Source of the DNA: Adenophora triphylla var. japonica
Lineage: Eukaryota; Streptophyta; Magnoliopsida; Asterales; Campanulaceae
Direction: 5' to 3'
DNA: 64,000 nt
NCBI GenBank assembly: GCA_022495995.1
Contig: JAFEMH010001363.1
Location: 1-64,000, forward strand
The notes under the pieces: model-generated
Seen by the model: the letters and a program-made list of their open reading frames with translations, nothing else
Told to the model about the DNA's origin: nothing
Database searches by the model: none
Part shown: positions 33,264 to 44,324 of the stretch, piece after piece
How positions within the stretch are numbered: position 1 is the first letter of the stretch
Layout of the letters: the number at the start of each line of letters is the position of its first letter
Program-made: the position numbers and the translations under genes

Positions 33264-34352
33264 GGTTGTGAGCACAAATGTGTCTCACATCCTCTAACAC
33301 ATCTGTATATTAGATTGACTGAAAAAATAAATAAATAAATAAAAAAAAATATCATGCATTAGCACGAAATTTCTCAGTGTGGTCACTTGTGAGTCTTCAT
33401 CTTGACATTGTTTTTGATCATTTAATTGTGAGCACTTCCTGTTCATGTCATCTTTTGATGACTTGATATAACCTTCCTAGGTATCTCACAGTGGGTTCTA
33501 TCAAAGAAAAAAAAATATATGTGAGAAACAGTTGCTTCACCCTTAGTATGAAGCCATACCATTATGATCAAGTGATTCTCATAAAAAATCTTGAAATCAA
33601 ACTTGATAAGATCATTGGGAAAAAGAGCTATCTTTGGGATTAAAGTAAAGTGAAAGCTACTCACAATGCAAAAATCCACAACAAAAAAATTGGTGGATGC
33701 ATCCTAGAGGCTGTGCAGATTGGATTATTGCTCATTGACTTTTTGTGATCTAAATGTGTCCCCAAATGTGACTCACATCCTATACCACATTTATAGGCTA
33801 AGATTTTTCCATCACCTATGTGATTGCATCATGCTAGGCATACTGCATTTTTAGGTCATATAGGAGCTTTGTAAATATGATAGTTAATTTATTTTCATTC
33901 TTAATTTACTCCTTGATTTAACAAGTTTTTGTTTTCCAATATCTTTTATGAAGAGGAAAGGTGTGTATCAATCCAAGTTTGAAAAGGAAGGACAATTTTG
34001 AATGGGATTCTGTTTTGAAAAAAGATATGGCTGACTTATTTTTGTTTCCATAAAAATCTTGGTTATTTTAATCCCCTATTTCTTCGAAGGTTGTTGTGTG
34101 TGGTAATCTCAAAGGATTCTAGCCGTTGGAGGACTTCGAAGGTATTTTAGGTTGTATGAAACCTTTTTGAAAAGGATTCCAAGTTTCAGTTGGAAATGGG
34201 GAGCTGTGAGTATTTATTAGGGATCACATCCGTCACTTCCCCCATAAACCCTTGCTAAACCTTTTGTTCTTCCATTGCTTTTGCACACAATCACACACAC
34301 ATTGCCATTAATTCCCTTGCACTGTTCAACCTAACACTTTTTTGCAGTTTAA
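33264..34352 (+). other. SIRE1 spacer between pol and the extra ORF
   Basis: No long frame. Homologous to 41050-42006 of the second SIRE element. Contains CACATC pairs with the 12-bp period at 33286-33303 and 33774-33790. The end (TTCAACCTAACA.TTTTTTGCAG at about 34327-34347) looks like a splice acceptor just before the extra-ORF ATG, so this ORF may be expressed from a spliced RNA. Confidence 0.6.
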
Positions 34353-36500
34353 ATGGCCGATCACTCTAACATTCGTGATGAAGACGTCCTTGATATTGAA
34401 CCCCTTTCCGTGGCCATTGCTGAAGCTCCCCTTTCCGCCAATCCGGTAATATCGAAATTTCTTACTGAAATTCCACCTCCCTCATCCTCGTCTAGCTCTT
34501 CAATGGAAGCTTCACCTGCTAAATCACCTACATTGGAACCCTTGTCTGTTCCAGTAGCCTCTGAACCTCTCCGGTTTTACAACCATCGGTTGTAGACTCT
34601 GTTTTACCCTCTGTTGAAACCCCTTCAACCAAAAAGAGGAAACTAACCCCTGCAAAACCCTTGAGCCATGCTGCGATTCCAGTTCCTCAACGCAATCTAC
34701 GTCGATCGCACAGGGTTAGGAAGCTGTCAGAAGCTGACAAAGCCAAGAATCTGAAGAAACCTGGTGGTAAGCCCTCTACTGCCATTACTCTTGATGAAGA
34801 AGAAGAAGAAGAAGAGGAAGTTGCTCCTCTTGTTAGAACTAGGGCTTAACCCTCAAAACCCTCTCCTCCAATTGTTGCCCCTGTTGTTACTCCTTCTAAA
34901 GAAGTCTCTCCTGCTGAGCCTATTGATCCTGTTGACCCTGTTCCATCTTCTCCCAATGAACCTGCTGATCCCATTATCCCTTCTCCTACTCCTGTAGTTG
35001 ATACTCTTGCTCCTGAGGCTGCTCCTTTTGTTGATGATTCCTCTCTGTTTAGTGATGAGGAACCTTTGGCCAACATCCTAATGGAATTGAAAGGCAAGAA
35101 AAAGGTGGCTGCTACAGATCTAGAGACAATCAATGAAGAAATTGATGATTCTGAGTCCAGTTATGATAGTGATGACACTGCCTCAGATGCTAATTTCAAG
35201 CTGGGAAAGGATGAACTTGAACAAGAAAAGGAGGACCAAGAAAAGGATGCCTGTTCTGATGATGAGACAGAGGTAGAGTCTGTCAAAATACCATCTCCTG
35301 CAAAGGATGTGTCTGAAGATGTGCACACATCCAGGCGCACATGCACTCGGAAGAAGGCTGATAAGGGTATTTCTACATCTCTCTCTATTACTCCAGCATT
35401 TAAACCCTTTTCTAAGAAGTTTTTATCAAAGAATGCCTCTGATAGGTTTGGCCTGATCTCGAATAAGGACTTCATTGTTGAAATGAAAAGAGATAGAGAA
35501 ACCTTCTTTAAATTAGGTATGGATAATTTTTTTTGAAGAGAGAGGTTTATTTTTAACTGTGGATCACCCTCTCCCATTCTACCCTAAGATGGTGTATGAG
35601 TTTTATGCCAACCTGACCAAAGGGATAGATAGATACTCCTCTCCCTACACTGTCTATGTTAGAGGAAAATTTGCCCCCTTTTCCCCATCTGTGATCAATG
35701 ATTTACTTGGGTTAGACAATACTTTGGATCATCTTTGTGTTGTTTCTGATGAAGAACTAGTATCTAGTATAACCCTTGGCAAAGTGACTTCTTGGCCTGT
35801 AAAGCCAAAAGATTTGGGAAGTGGAACTCTCTCCTCTCTTTATTGTTTTCTCCATACAATTCTTGTTGCCAACCTGTGCCCCTCAAATAACAAGACCTCT
35901 GTTACAAGGGTGCAAGCTGACTTACTTTATAGGTTGGGTGTTAGAAGGCATATCAATTTTGGAGATTTCATTTTTAGGAAAATTTGTGCCTATGCAGAAT
36001 CCCCCTCTAAAAAGTGGTCTTTACCCTATCCCTCTCTCATCTCTCAAATTTTGATTTCCAATGGTGTTAAGCCTGATAAAGGCGAGGATAGGTTTAATAA
36101 GTTTGAGCTGTTGAAAGAAACCAAAACTCTCTTAGACCCTAAGCAAAGATTTGTGGATCTTCCTTTGGGTAGTGTTCCTGAGATTGCTATTCCAGATGTG
36201 GGCACATCTGAACCCACATCTGAAGACTCATTTGCCTCCCAAATAAAAGACTTGGATGTTGAGATTGCAGCTGCTGATGATCTTTCCACTACTCTCAATG
36301 CTCAAATGCAAGCCTCCATATCACATGCCAATAATCTCAAAGCTCTCAAGGAGAGACTCCTCAAATGGCATGCATCACTTTCTGTTCAAAAAGGGGGAGA
36401 AGGACCTAGTGCTGAAGTTGCTGCTGCTGGAAGTGAAAAATGGGATGCTGCTGTTGCTGCTGCTGTGGCTGGATTAAAATGGAGACAATGGGAACTTTAA
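34353..36500 (+). pseudogene. SIRE1 extra ORF (env-like / putative plant transposon protein domain)
   Basis: ATG at 34353 opens MADHSNIRDEDVLDIEPL, then Pro/Ser/Thr-rich and acidic stretches. The conserved part (35559-36180) reads FYPKMVYEFYANLTKG, YVRGKFAPFSPSVINDLLGL, SWPVKPKDLGSG and NFGDFIFRKIC. I recognise it as the putative plant transposon protein domain (Pfam Transposase_32) found in SIRE extra ORFs. A coiled-coil-like C-terminus follows (about 36200-36420). Breaks: frameshift near 34580, in-frame TAA at 34847-34849, frameshift in the T run near 35528. I see no signal peptide and no convincing membrane segment, so an envelope function is unproven. DVHTS and DVGTS motifs come from the GATGTG/CACATC module. 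Confidence 0.8.
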
Positions 36501-36797
36501 TTTAGGGGGAGAAGAATTTGTTTTTGCTTGGTTGCCTTAAAACAATTTTTATTTCTGTTTTAGTTTTTAAACAGAGGTCTGTAATAACTTTAAAACAGGT
36601 TGCTGCTGAATGGTTTTGCTACTGCTTTTTAATGAACTGCTGGTTTCTGCTCTAACATGTTTCATGCATTTTTTATGTGTGGATGTGTACACACATCTGT
36701 ACACACATCCATTCAGGGGGAGTTTGTGCTTATGTCTGAATTCTTTAGTCACTATATTTGTTTATCATAAATCTTTGATTTTGACCAGAAAGTCCAA

Positions 36798-36810
36798 AAT
36801 AGGGGGAGAT
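36798..36810 (+). other. SIRE1 polypurine tract
   Basis: AATAGGGGGAGAT directly before the 3' LTR. Confidence 0.9.
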
Positions 36811-37435
36811 TGAAAGCGTGAGCTTTTTGGGAATAATTCTTATTTCCTTATTTTCGAAATCCTTAAAAAATGGTAAGAAGATTTTAGACTTTCATGTAAG
36901 ATTTATTATTGTCCTACTTTGACAAGGAGTTGTAAATATAGTAAATGTCTTTTATATTTATGTACATAGTTTTATATTAGGACTAACCCTCTAACAATCT
37001 ATTTCTTTGTGAGTGTGATTTGTATTTCCTTATAGGTAAAGAGATCTCACAAAGGAAGATGTTGATTGCGTGAAGACCTTCTCCAAAGTGCATATAAATA
37101 CAAGGCATTCGGCACAAGAGAAGACACGAAAATTCTGAGAAAAAAATACATATTCTTCACAGTTTTCAACATAGTCGATTTAGGTTGTGAGTGAAGGTTG
37201 TGAGACACATCCGTAACTCACATCTAGTTTTTCATTGGGTTCTTCGTTTTTCTTCTGACTAGAATAGGTCCTACTTGGAAAAGGGGAACTGCTCTTGTCA
37301 TAGAAGGTGATTAGATCTCGTTTAGTATTTTAGTATTTTAGTTTTTGTGGATGTGTGGACAGTTGTGAGACACATCTGTACTCACATCCGTTGTCTGTTG
37401 CGTGATTGAAGCTTCCTAGCTACACGAAACTTTCA
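36811..37435 (+). repeat. SIRE1 3' LTR, 625 bp, internally deleted
   Basis: Matches the 5' LTR except for a loss of about 143 bp after TTTTAGTTTTT (near 37347), which removes the hairpin and the segment before GTGGATGTGTGG. Few other differences are visible. Confidence 0.93.
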
Positions 37436-37440
37436 CAATG
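37436..37440. repeat. SIRE1 target-site duplication, right (CAATG)
   Basis: Second copy of CAATG. Confidence 0.93.
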
Positions 37441-38193
37441 GATTGGGCCCAAAATGTAATCCATATAAGTCTCAATTACGACAAAGGAAGTGGGTCTTTT
37501 CTACCTTTGCTCGTCCGACCTCCTCGTCATTCCCACTATGTCGACCTAGGCATACCAGAGCATATAATGACCAAGGCCCAAACAAAACTGAATGCCAATG
37601 AGGCATAATCTTCAACGCCGAGCAAGGCATCTCCCAAGGCCTTCCTCCAAAGATGAGGAGCCCCTCCTCGGCTATCAACAAAGCTGAAATGGGTTTCCCC
37701 ATTCTCCACCTCTCCTCTTCGGCATAATCTAAGCCGACAAAGCAATACAAGCCGAGGAAGATTCCTTTCAGGCGCACAAGCAGAATATTATTTATCCAAT
37801 CCTACTCAAATAAGGACTGTGAACAGTTATAATCCTCTTAGAAATATAACCTTATCTCACACGAATTCTCATCCAACAAGGGCTGAACATTTATAATCCT
37901 CCTTGGAGTAAAATCTTATCTCTATGCATTCCTATCCAACAAGGATTATACAATGTTATACCTATATATACAAGTCATAATTCACATTATTTTGGTAACA
38001 CATCTTTTGACCCTAAACTTTTGTCAATTGATTTTTCTCTCTAAATATCAATACTTACTCTCACGTCGGAGGACTCTCGCCTGTAAAGCCCTGGCTAAGT
38101 TTACGTGTTTGTTCATCTTTTTCAGGCCATTCAATCGCCAGAATACAACCTGCTGCTGAATTTGGGCTGATCTGAACGTTTTTGGAATCATCA
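37441..38193 (+). repeat. Older gypsy element: 5' LTR (right part)
   Basis: Ends GGAATCATCA, followed by a primer-site-like TGGTTCCATTGTCGGGAAC at 38197-38215, closely like Tat2's site at 49267. A TATA box CCTATATATACAAG lies near 37961. The LTR was split by SIRE1; no 3' LTR of this family remains in the window. Confidence 0.7.
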
Positions 38194-39145
38194 TTTTGGT
38201 TCCATTGTCGGGAACGATTCAAAAATACCCACTGAATAGCCTGAAAAATATGTCCGCCTGAAAATTCTTTCCGCTTGAAAATTATGTTCGCCTGAATAGC
38301 TTGAAACATATGTTTGCCTGAAATTTCTGTTCGCTTGAAATCCCAATGGAAAACGGACTCACCGTTAGTATTACTCCTGAAGGGGATCATATTCATGTGG
38401 AAGAGAATCATGGGAACAATAGAACTGGTTTTCCTCTCAATAATGGGGAAATGCCTCCTCCACCACCGCTGATTGATAGGCTGCCGCCCCTGGGGATGAA
38501 TATGCGTTTCAGGGAGCAGCCCGTAACCGAGGTAGTCACAACAAACCCTCCTCATCGTCGGCGCCGAGGAAGGCCTGCCGAGAACCAGACAAAGAGGAAT
38601 GCTACTCAGGGAGGAGCTGGGGTTTCTACCCATCAAATTGATCATAGAACTCTCTTACACCAACAAATGGAAACATTGCAACGCATTTATAAAACACAAA
38701 ATTCCCTGCTACAGTTAGATCCTGAGCACTCTCTGGCTGAATTCATGAGGCCTACGAGGACTGGAAATTCCCTTGGAGGGGAAAGTCTGGCTGAAAGGCG
38801 TGGCAGTCCGAGGAATAGAGAAAATCTTCCTCGTGGTCAAAATCCCCCTCACCATAACACTGTTGGTAAATCCTAGCAAAACCCCCGAGATGTCCCTCCT
38901 CGTCATAAGGCACATGGGAATGTAAACGTAAGAAATGAGGTGGACTTGAGATGTCACCTAAACCAACAAAGGGAGCAGGAGGTCAATTCTGCTGACTTAC
39001 GAGCAAGGCTCAGTCATGCAAGGCACAAGACCCCTCCCCATTGTGATACCCATCCTCGGCTTAGGAGCCCTCCTCGTCCAAGGAGCCCTCCTCGTCTGAT
39101 GAGCTCTCCTCGGCTGATGAGCCCTCCCCGTCGTAGAACTCCTCC

Positions 39146-39458
39146 CACTACTAGAAACTGAGCACTTACAAACGGAAAAATTCATCGGAAAAGCCAAGAT
39201 TCCGTCGAAAATGGCCATTTTCCGACTAACGCGGTCCGTCGGATTCCGTCTGCAATTTCTCGTTGGTAATATCGACGGAAATTTCCGTCGGTAATTCCGA
39301 CGAACCGTCCGTCGGTAAGTGAAAATAATTTGTCAGAAATTGTCCGTCGGTAAGGAAGCCTGTCGGCCGATGACCGGTGTTATTGCCAGATTAATTACCG
39401 ATGGACCAATCCATTGGTAATTACATTGGAATTTACCGACGAACAAGTCTGTCGGTAA
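39146..39458. mobile_element. CACTA (En/Spm)-like fragment
   Basis: Begins CACTACTAGAAA, the usual plant CACTA end, followed by repeated CCGTCGGTAATTCCGACG-type subterminal units in both orientations. The expected opposite terminus TTTCTAGTAGTG is not seen, so the right end is either lost or approximate. It interrupts the gag frame. Confidence 0.65.
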
Positions 39459-40324
39459 TAGGGCACAGAAGGAGAGAAAGATCCCATCGGAGCTCTCATT
39501 TTAGCTCGAGGGTCGACACCAGAGAATTGATACTCTTGAAAAAGAGATTAGATGAGATGGAAATGGGGAAAAAGGAAGTGGACGAAGATGATACCAGTGC
39601 CACTCGTCCTTTCTCCCAGCGTATTAATGATCTTCCTCCCAATCCTGCTCTCAAAATCTTGAGTTTTGACAAATACGCATGAACTACCCATGCACGGGAC
39701 CATGTGCAAAGTTTTGAATCCACCACGGCCCTCCTTACTAAGGCAGATGACATTCTTTACAAAGATTTTACTTGTACCTTTTCCGAAACAACTTTGTCCT
39801 GGTTTCGTGAGCAAAAGAAGGGAAGAATTGACAACTGGAAAATCATGAGGAGGAGGTTCCTGGACCACTTCGCCACAATAGGGAAGAGGAAGAAGAGGTT
39901 GTCTGATCTTGCTAACATCGAGCAAGGGAAGAATGAAACCACTCTGAGTTATTATAACACATTCAGGGCTATAGCAGACCAAGTTGAAGAGAGCCCGACA
40001 GATAGGGAGGTGATCGTTTGCTTCAACTCCGGATTGAGATCCGGACAATTAATCTATGAGCTTTCTGCCAGAGAGCCTAACTCCAAATCCGATTTGTACA
40101 ATGTGGCGTATGCCATAACTATGGCGGAGGAAAAAAGTAAGAAGAGATCTGATAAACTGGAGGCAGAGGCAACTGGAACCCACCAGGCCTCCAATGGAAA
40201 CATCTATAAAGGGAAAAATAGAACTCGGGGAACTGAAAAAGCCGAGGCTTTTACCCCCCTCACAAAACCAATCACGGAGATCATGCAGTTGGTGAACTTA
40301 CCAGATCCCTGCCCACTCATTGAT

Positions 40325-40460
40325 AAATCAAAGTACACTCGTGACAACTCCAAATAATGTGCCTTTCACAAGAACCATGGACATGACACATAAAATCAAA
40401 GTACACTCGTGACAACTCCAAATAATGTGCCTTTCACAAGAACCATGGACATGACACATC
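40325..40460 (+). repeat. 68-bp tandem duplication in gag
   Basis: The block starting AAATCAAAGTACACTCG occurs twice with period 68 and near identity, covering the start of the zinc knuckle. Confidence 0.9.
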
Positions 40461-40601
40461 AAACTGTATCTCCCTTAAAAGAATGATCCAGAGATGGGTG
40501 AACGAGGTAAAGCTTGACCACTACGTTATGAGAAAGGATAACAAGCGGAAGAGAAAGGATGACAATGATGATGATAAGGAAGATGAAAGGGAGGACAGGA
40601 G

Positions 40602-41049
40602 TGTCAGGGATTTTACAGGAAGATGCCGAAGGTTGACCGGAGTGTCAGGGATCCGAAATACTGAAAGTCTTCAAGTATTTATAGTAGGTTGGAGAGGTGA
40701 AGGTGGAGAGGTAAACCACCCTGGAAAGGTTCCAGAACCCAAATTCTATTGGATGACCGGATTGATAAGATTTTATCAAGAAAGAGGTTGAAATCGACGA
40801 GGAGACTGGCTTCTACACGCCTGCAGGGGCTTAGTATCGCACGGGACACAACTGTTCCACGCGGGACAAGGCTGCCAGTGGACAATTCTGCCCTTCCCTC
40901 GTTATCCCGTATGCAGTTTAGTCCAAACTAGCGGTCGTTAGTCAAAACTTAACGAAACATAACGAAATGGTGGATTTCTACTCTTGACTCAAGGCGAGAC
41001 TTAGAGTGGTATTACTCTATTCCGATGGGTTCATAATGGGGTGTCTACA
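40602..41049 (+). repeat. Probable solo LTR at a chimeric junction
   Basis: Starts TGTCAGGGATTTT and ends GGGTGTCTACA, with a TATA-like GTATTTATAGTAGG near 40674. The left flank is gypsy gag and the right flank is the interior of a SIRE element. The 5-bp flanks (AGGAG and GTGAG) do not match as a target duplication. TGTCAGGGA also occurs at 40643, so the exact left edge could be there. Confidence 0.5.
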
Positions 41050-42006
41050 GTGAGTCTTACATCTTTGACATTTTCTGATCACCTAATTGTGGGCATTTCT
41101 TGTTCATGTTGTCTTTTGATAACTTGAAATAATCTTTTTAGATATCTCACAATGGGTGCCTTAATCAATGAGAAATAGCTGCTTCTTTAACATGTATGAA
41201 GCCAAACCAGTGTGATCAAGTAATCCTCAAGAGAAAGTTTGAAATCAAACTTGAAAAGATCACTGGGAAAAAGGGCTATCTTTGGAAAAAAAAAAGTGAA
41301 AACTACTCAAAATGCAAATATCCATAATAAAAAATCGGTGGATGCATCCTAGAGGCTCTGCAGATTAGATTATTGCTCATTGACTTTTTGTGATCTAAAT
41401 GTATCCCCAAATGTGATTCACATCCTATGCCAGATCTGAAACTGAGATTTTTTTCCTTCACTGTGTGATTCATTATGCTAGTCATTCTGCATATTAGGGC
41501 ATATAGGATACTTTGTAAATATGCTTGCTAGTTTATTTTCATTCTTGATTTATTCTTTGATTTAACAATGTTCTTGTTTTCCAATATCCCTCATGAAAAA
41601 GAAAGGTGTGTATCAAAATCCTCAATGGAAAAGGAAGGACAATTTCGAAGGAGTTTCTGTGGAAAAAGATATGGCTGAAGATATTTTTTGTTACCATAAA
41701 AGGTATGCAATATTTTGATAAATCTTAATCCCTATTTTTTATGAAAATCTGTTGTGTGTGGTATTTCAAGGGTTTTATAGCCGTTGTGGACTCTTTCTGT
41801 ATTTACCGCAATCCTGAGTCCTTTTTGAGGAAGGAAACCTTGTTTGAGTAGGAAAGGGGGAGTTGTGAGTATTTATGTAGCTCACATCCTGTCACATCTC
41901 CTTAAACCCTCAATGATTTCTTCCCCATTGCTCCCGTAATTCTCTCTCACACACACGCACCATATATTTTCTCTCTCTGTTCAACCTAACAATTTTTGCA
42001 GAAATA

Positions 42007-43998
42007 ATGGATCCTCAAAATCCAATTCGTGACGAGGATGTGCTAGATGTGGAACCAATTACTGTTGGTAGGGATGATAGCCCTCAACCTCAAACAGCTC
42101 GACCTAAATTCTTTGTCGAGGTACCACCTTCATCGCCTTCGTCTGAATCATCAATGGAGATACCCCCAACTTCTAATCCATCTCCATTGGAACCATCCAT
42201 TGTTCCCCCATCACCTAAAAATTCTACTCCTCCACCATCTTCTGTTCCTCAACATAATGTGGAACCAACCCTTGTTCCCCATTTTGTGGCCTCAGTTCCT
42301 AATTTGGTCACCCCCTTAACAAAGAAAAGGAAGCTTACCACTTCCAAACCAAAGGGGAATACCATAAAAACCTCACCCCCTCAAAAGGTAAGAAGGTCTC
42401 ACAGGGTGAGAAAACTTTCTGAAGCTGATAAGGCAAAGAACCTAAAGTTGCCTGGGGGAAAACAAACAACTGCCATCACTTGTGATGATGAAGAAGAGGA
42501 AGAGGATCTTTAGCTCAAGCTAACCAGAAAGCCTAGGGCTCAGAAGGGTACAATCCCCCTTACTGACAAAGATGAAGAGCCCCTAGCTAACATACTCATG
42601 GAGCTGAAAGGAAAGAAAAAGGTTGCAGAAGCTGAACCTGTTGTGGAGGAAGATGGATCTGAAGACAGTGATGATACTGCATCAGATAAAAATTTTAAGT
42701 TGGGTCGTGATGAAATTGAGCAAGAGAAAGAAGACCAAACCATTGATGATCAAGCTGAAGAGGATACTGAAACTGAAACAGAAAAGGAACCCTCTCCCCC
42801 AAAGGATGTGCCTTCTGATGTGCTCACATCCAAGCGCACATCCTCCAGGCTGACTGCTAAATAGGGTATTCCTAAAACTCTCACCTCCTCTACTTCTTTA
42901 ACCCATGTTTCATCCAAATTTTTATCTCTTGATGCCTCTGAAAGGCATGGGCAAATAGTGAATAAGATTTTCATTAATGAAATGAAGAGAGATAGGGAGA
43001 GTTTCTCCAAACTGGGTATAGACGATTTTTTTGAAGAGAGAGGATTGTTTTAACTGTTGATCATCCAATTCCATTCTTCCCTAAAATTGTGCATGAGTTT
43101 TATGCAAATCTGACCAAGGGGTTGAACAAACCTTCTTCCTCTATGTTCTACACTGTATATGTCAGAGGGAAATTCATTCATTTCTCTCCTTCTGTCATCA
43201 ATGATTTCTTAGGGTTAGAAGAGGGGTGTGATGAGTTGTGTGATATTTCTGAGGAAGAGCTAGTGTCCATCTTGACCCATGGGAAACTAACTGCTTGGCC
43301 CATTAAACCTAAGGACCTAGGGAGTGGTTCTCTTACCTCATTTTATTGTTTTCTCCACTCTATCTTAACTGCCAACCTTTGCCCCTCCAACAATAAGACC
43401 TCAGTGACTAGGGTCCAAGTCGACTTGCTCTACATATTGGGTGCAAAGAAAGATATCAACTTTGGTGATTTCATTTTTAGGAAAATTTGTGGGTATTGTG
43501 AATCCCCTTTCTAAGAAATGGTCCCTTCCGTATCCTTCTCTCATCTCTCAAATTTTAATTGTCCAAGGAGTGAAAACTGAAAAGGGTGCAGCTTGAGTGA
43601 GTAAGTTTGATTTGTTTAAAGAGACCAAAACCCTGTTGGACCCAAAGCAATTAAAGATTTGTTGATTTCCCTTTAGGGGTTATTCCTGAAATTACAATGC
43701 AGGATGTGGGCACATCCAGCCACACATCTGTGGACCTTTTTAGGATCAAATGAAAGATCTTGATGCTGAGATTGCTGCAGCTTATGCTCTCTCCAAAACT
43801 CTTAATGAACAATTGATTGCCTACCAGTCCCATGCCAACAATCTCAAAGCCCTGAAGGTAAGACTCCTGAGACGACAGACTAAACTTTCTAGTCAAAAAG
43901 GGGGAGAAGAAACTGGAGAAGCTGCTGGTGATAATCATGATTCTGTGTTTGCTGTTGCTGCTGCTGATTTATCTTCATGGAGAAGTTGGGAACTGTAA
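42007..43998 (+). pseudogene. SIRE-b extra ORF (env-like / Transposase_32-type)
   Basis: ATG at 42007 follows an acceptor-like TTTTTGCAG. It opens MDPQNPIRDEDVLDVEPI, parallel to SIRE1's MADHSNIRDEDVLDIEPL. The conserved section (43089-43514) reads HEFYANLTKGLN, VYVRGKFIHFSPSVIND, WPIKPKDLGSG and NFGDFIFRKICGY. Breaks: stop at 42511-42513, stop near 42864, frameshift in the T run near 43030, and more after 43510. DVLTSKRTS and DVGTSSHTS are encoded at the module sites 42817-42842 and 43703-43728. Confidence 0.8.
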
Positions 43999-44310
43999 AC
44001 TCAGGGCTCAGGGGGAGTTTAGTTAGTTTTAATTTTTGTTTAAACGGTGGTGGTTTTCATAAACAATTTCTATTTTGCTTTTAATATTTGTTAGTTTAAG
44101 ACATGGTGTAATCCCTAAATACATTTGTTGAATATGGTTATTTAGTTGATATTTGTTGAACTGCAATTTTTATACTAACATGTTCTATGCAGTTTTTGTG
44201 TGGATGTGTTGACACATCTGCACCCACATCCATTCAGGGGGAGTTTTTGAATCTGAAAATATTGGTCATAGTATACACAACATAAATCTTTAGTTTTGAT
44301 CAGAAAGTCC

Positions 44311-44324
44311 AAAATAGGGGAGAT
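44311..44324 (+). other. SIRE-b polypurine tract
   Basis: AAAATAGGGGAGAT directly before the LTR, as in SIRE1. Confidence 0.85.

Larger units (their letters stand above)
27329..37435 (+). mobile_element. SIRE1: complete Ty1/copia SIRE/Maximus-type retrotransposon
   Basis: LTRs 27329-28096 and 36811-37435, both TGAAAGCG to CTTTCA, with CAATG on each side. Primer site TGGTATCAGAGC (28099-28110), gag-pol, a long spacer, an extra ORF of the env-like/Transposase_32 type, and a polypurine tract at 36798-36810. The extra ORF, CHHC.APGHIRPFC zinc knuckle and pol order identify the SIRE/Maximus lineage. Stops and frameshifts disable gag, pol and the extra ORF. Inserted into an older gypsy LTR. Confidence 0.95.
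38346..40600 (+). pseudogene. Older gypsy element: gag fragment, broken
   Basis: ATG at 38346 starts a frame rich in Pro/Arg (PPPPPLIDRLPP, RRRRGRPAEN). The retrotransposon gag domain is at 39704-40357: DILYKDFTCTFSETTLSWF, RRRFLDHFATIGKRKK, LSYYNTFRAIADQVEE and IVCFNSGLRSGQLI. A CACTA-like insert sits at 39146-39458. A 68-bp tandem duplication at 40325-40460 places a stop before the zinc knuckle CAFHKNHGHDTSNC. Frames shift near 39680. Sequence is lost after about 40601, where a solo LTR begins. Gag motifs resemble Tat-type elements. Confidence 0.8.

Noticed and set aside
34353..36500. True retroviral envelope gene in SIRE1
   Set aside because: No signal peptide, glycoprotein features or clear membrane anchor visible; it fits the plant transposon domain family better.
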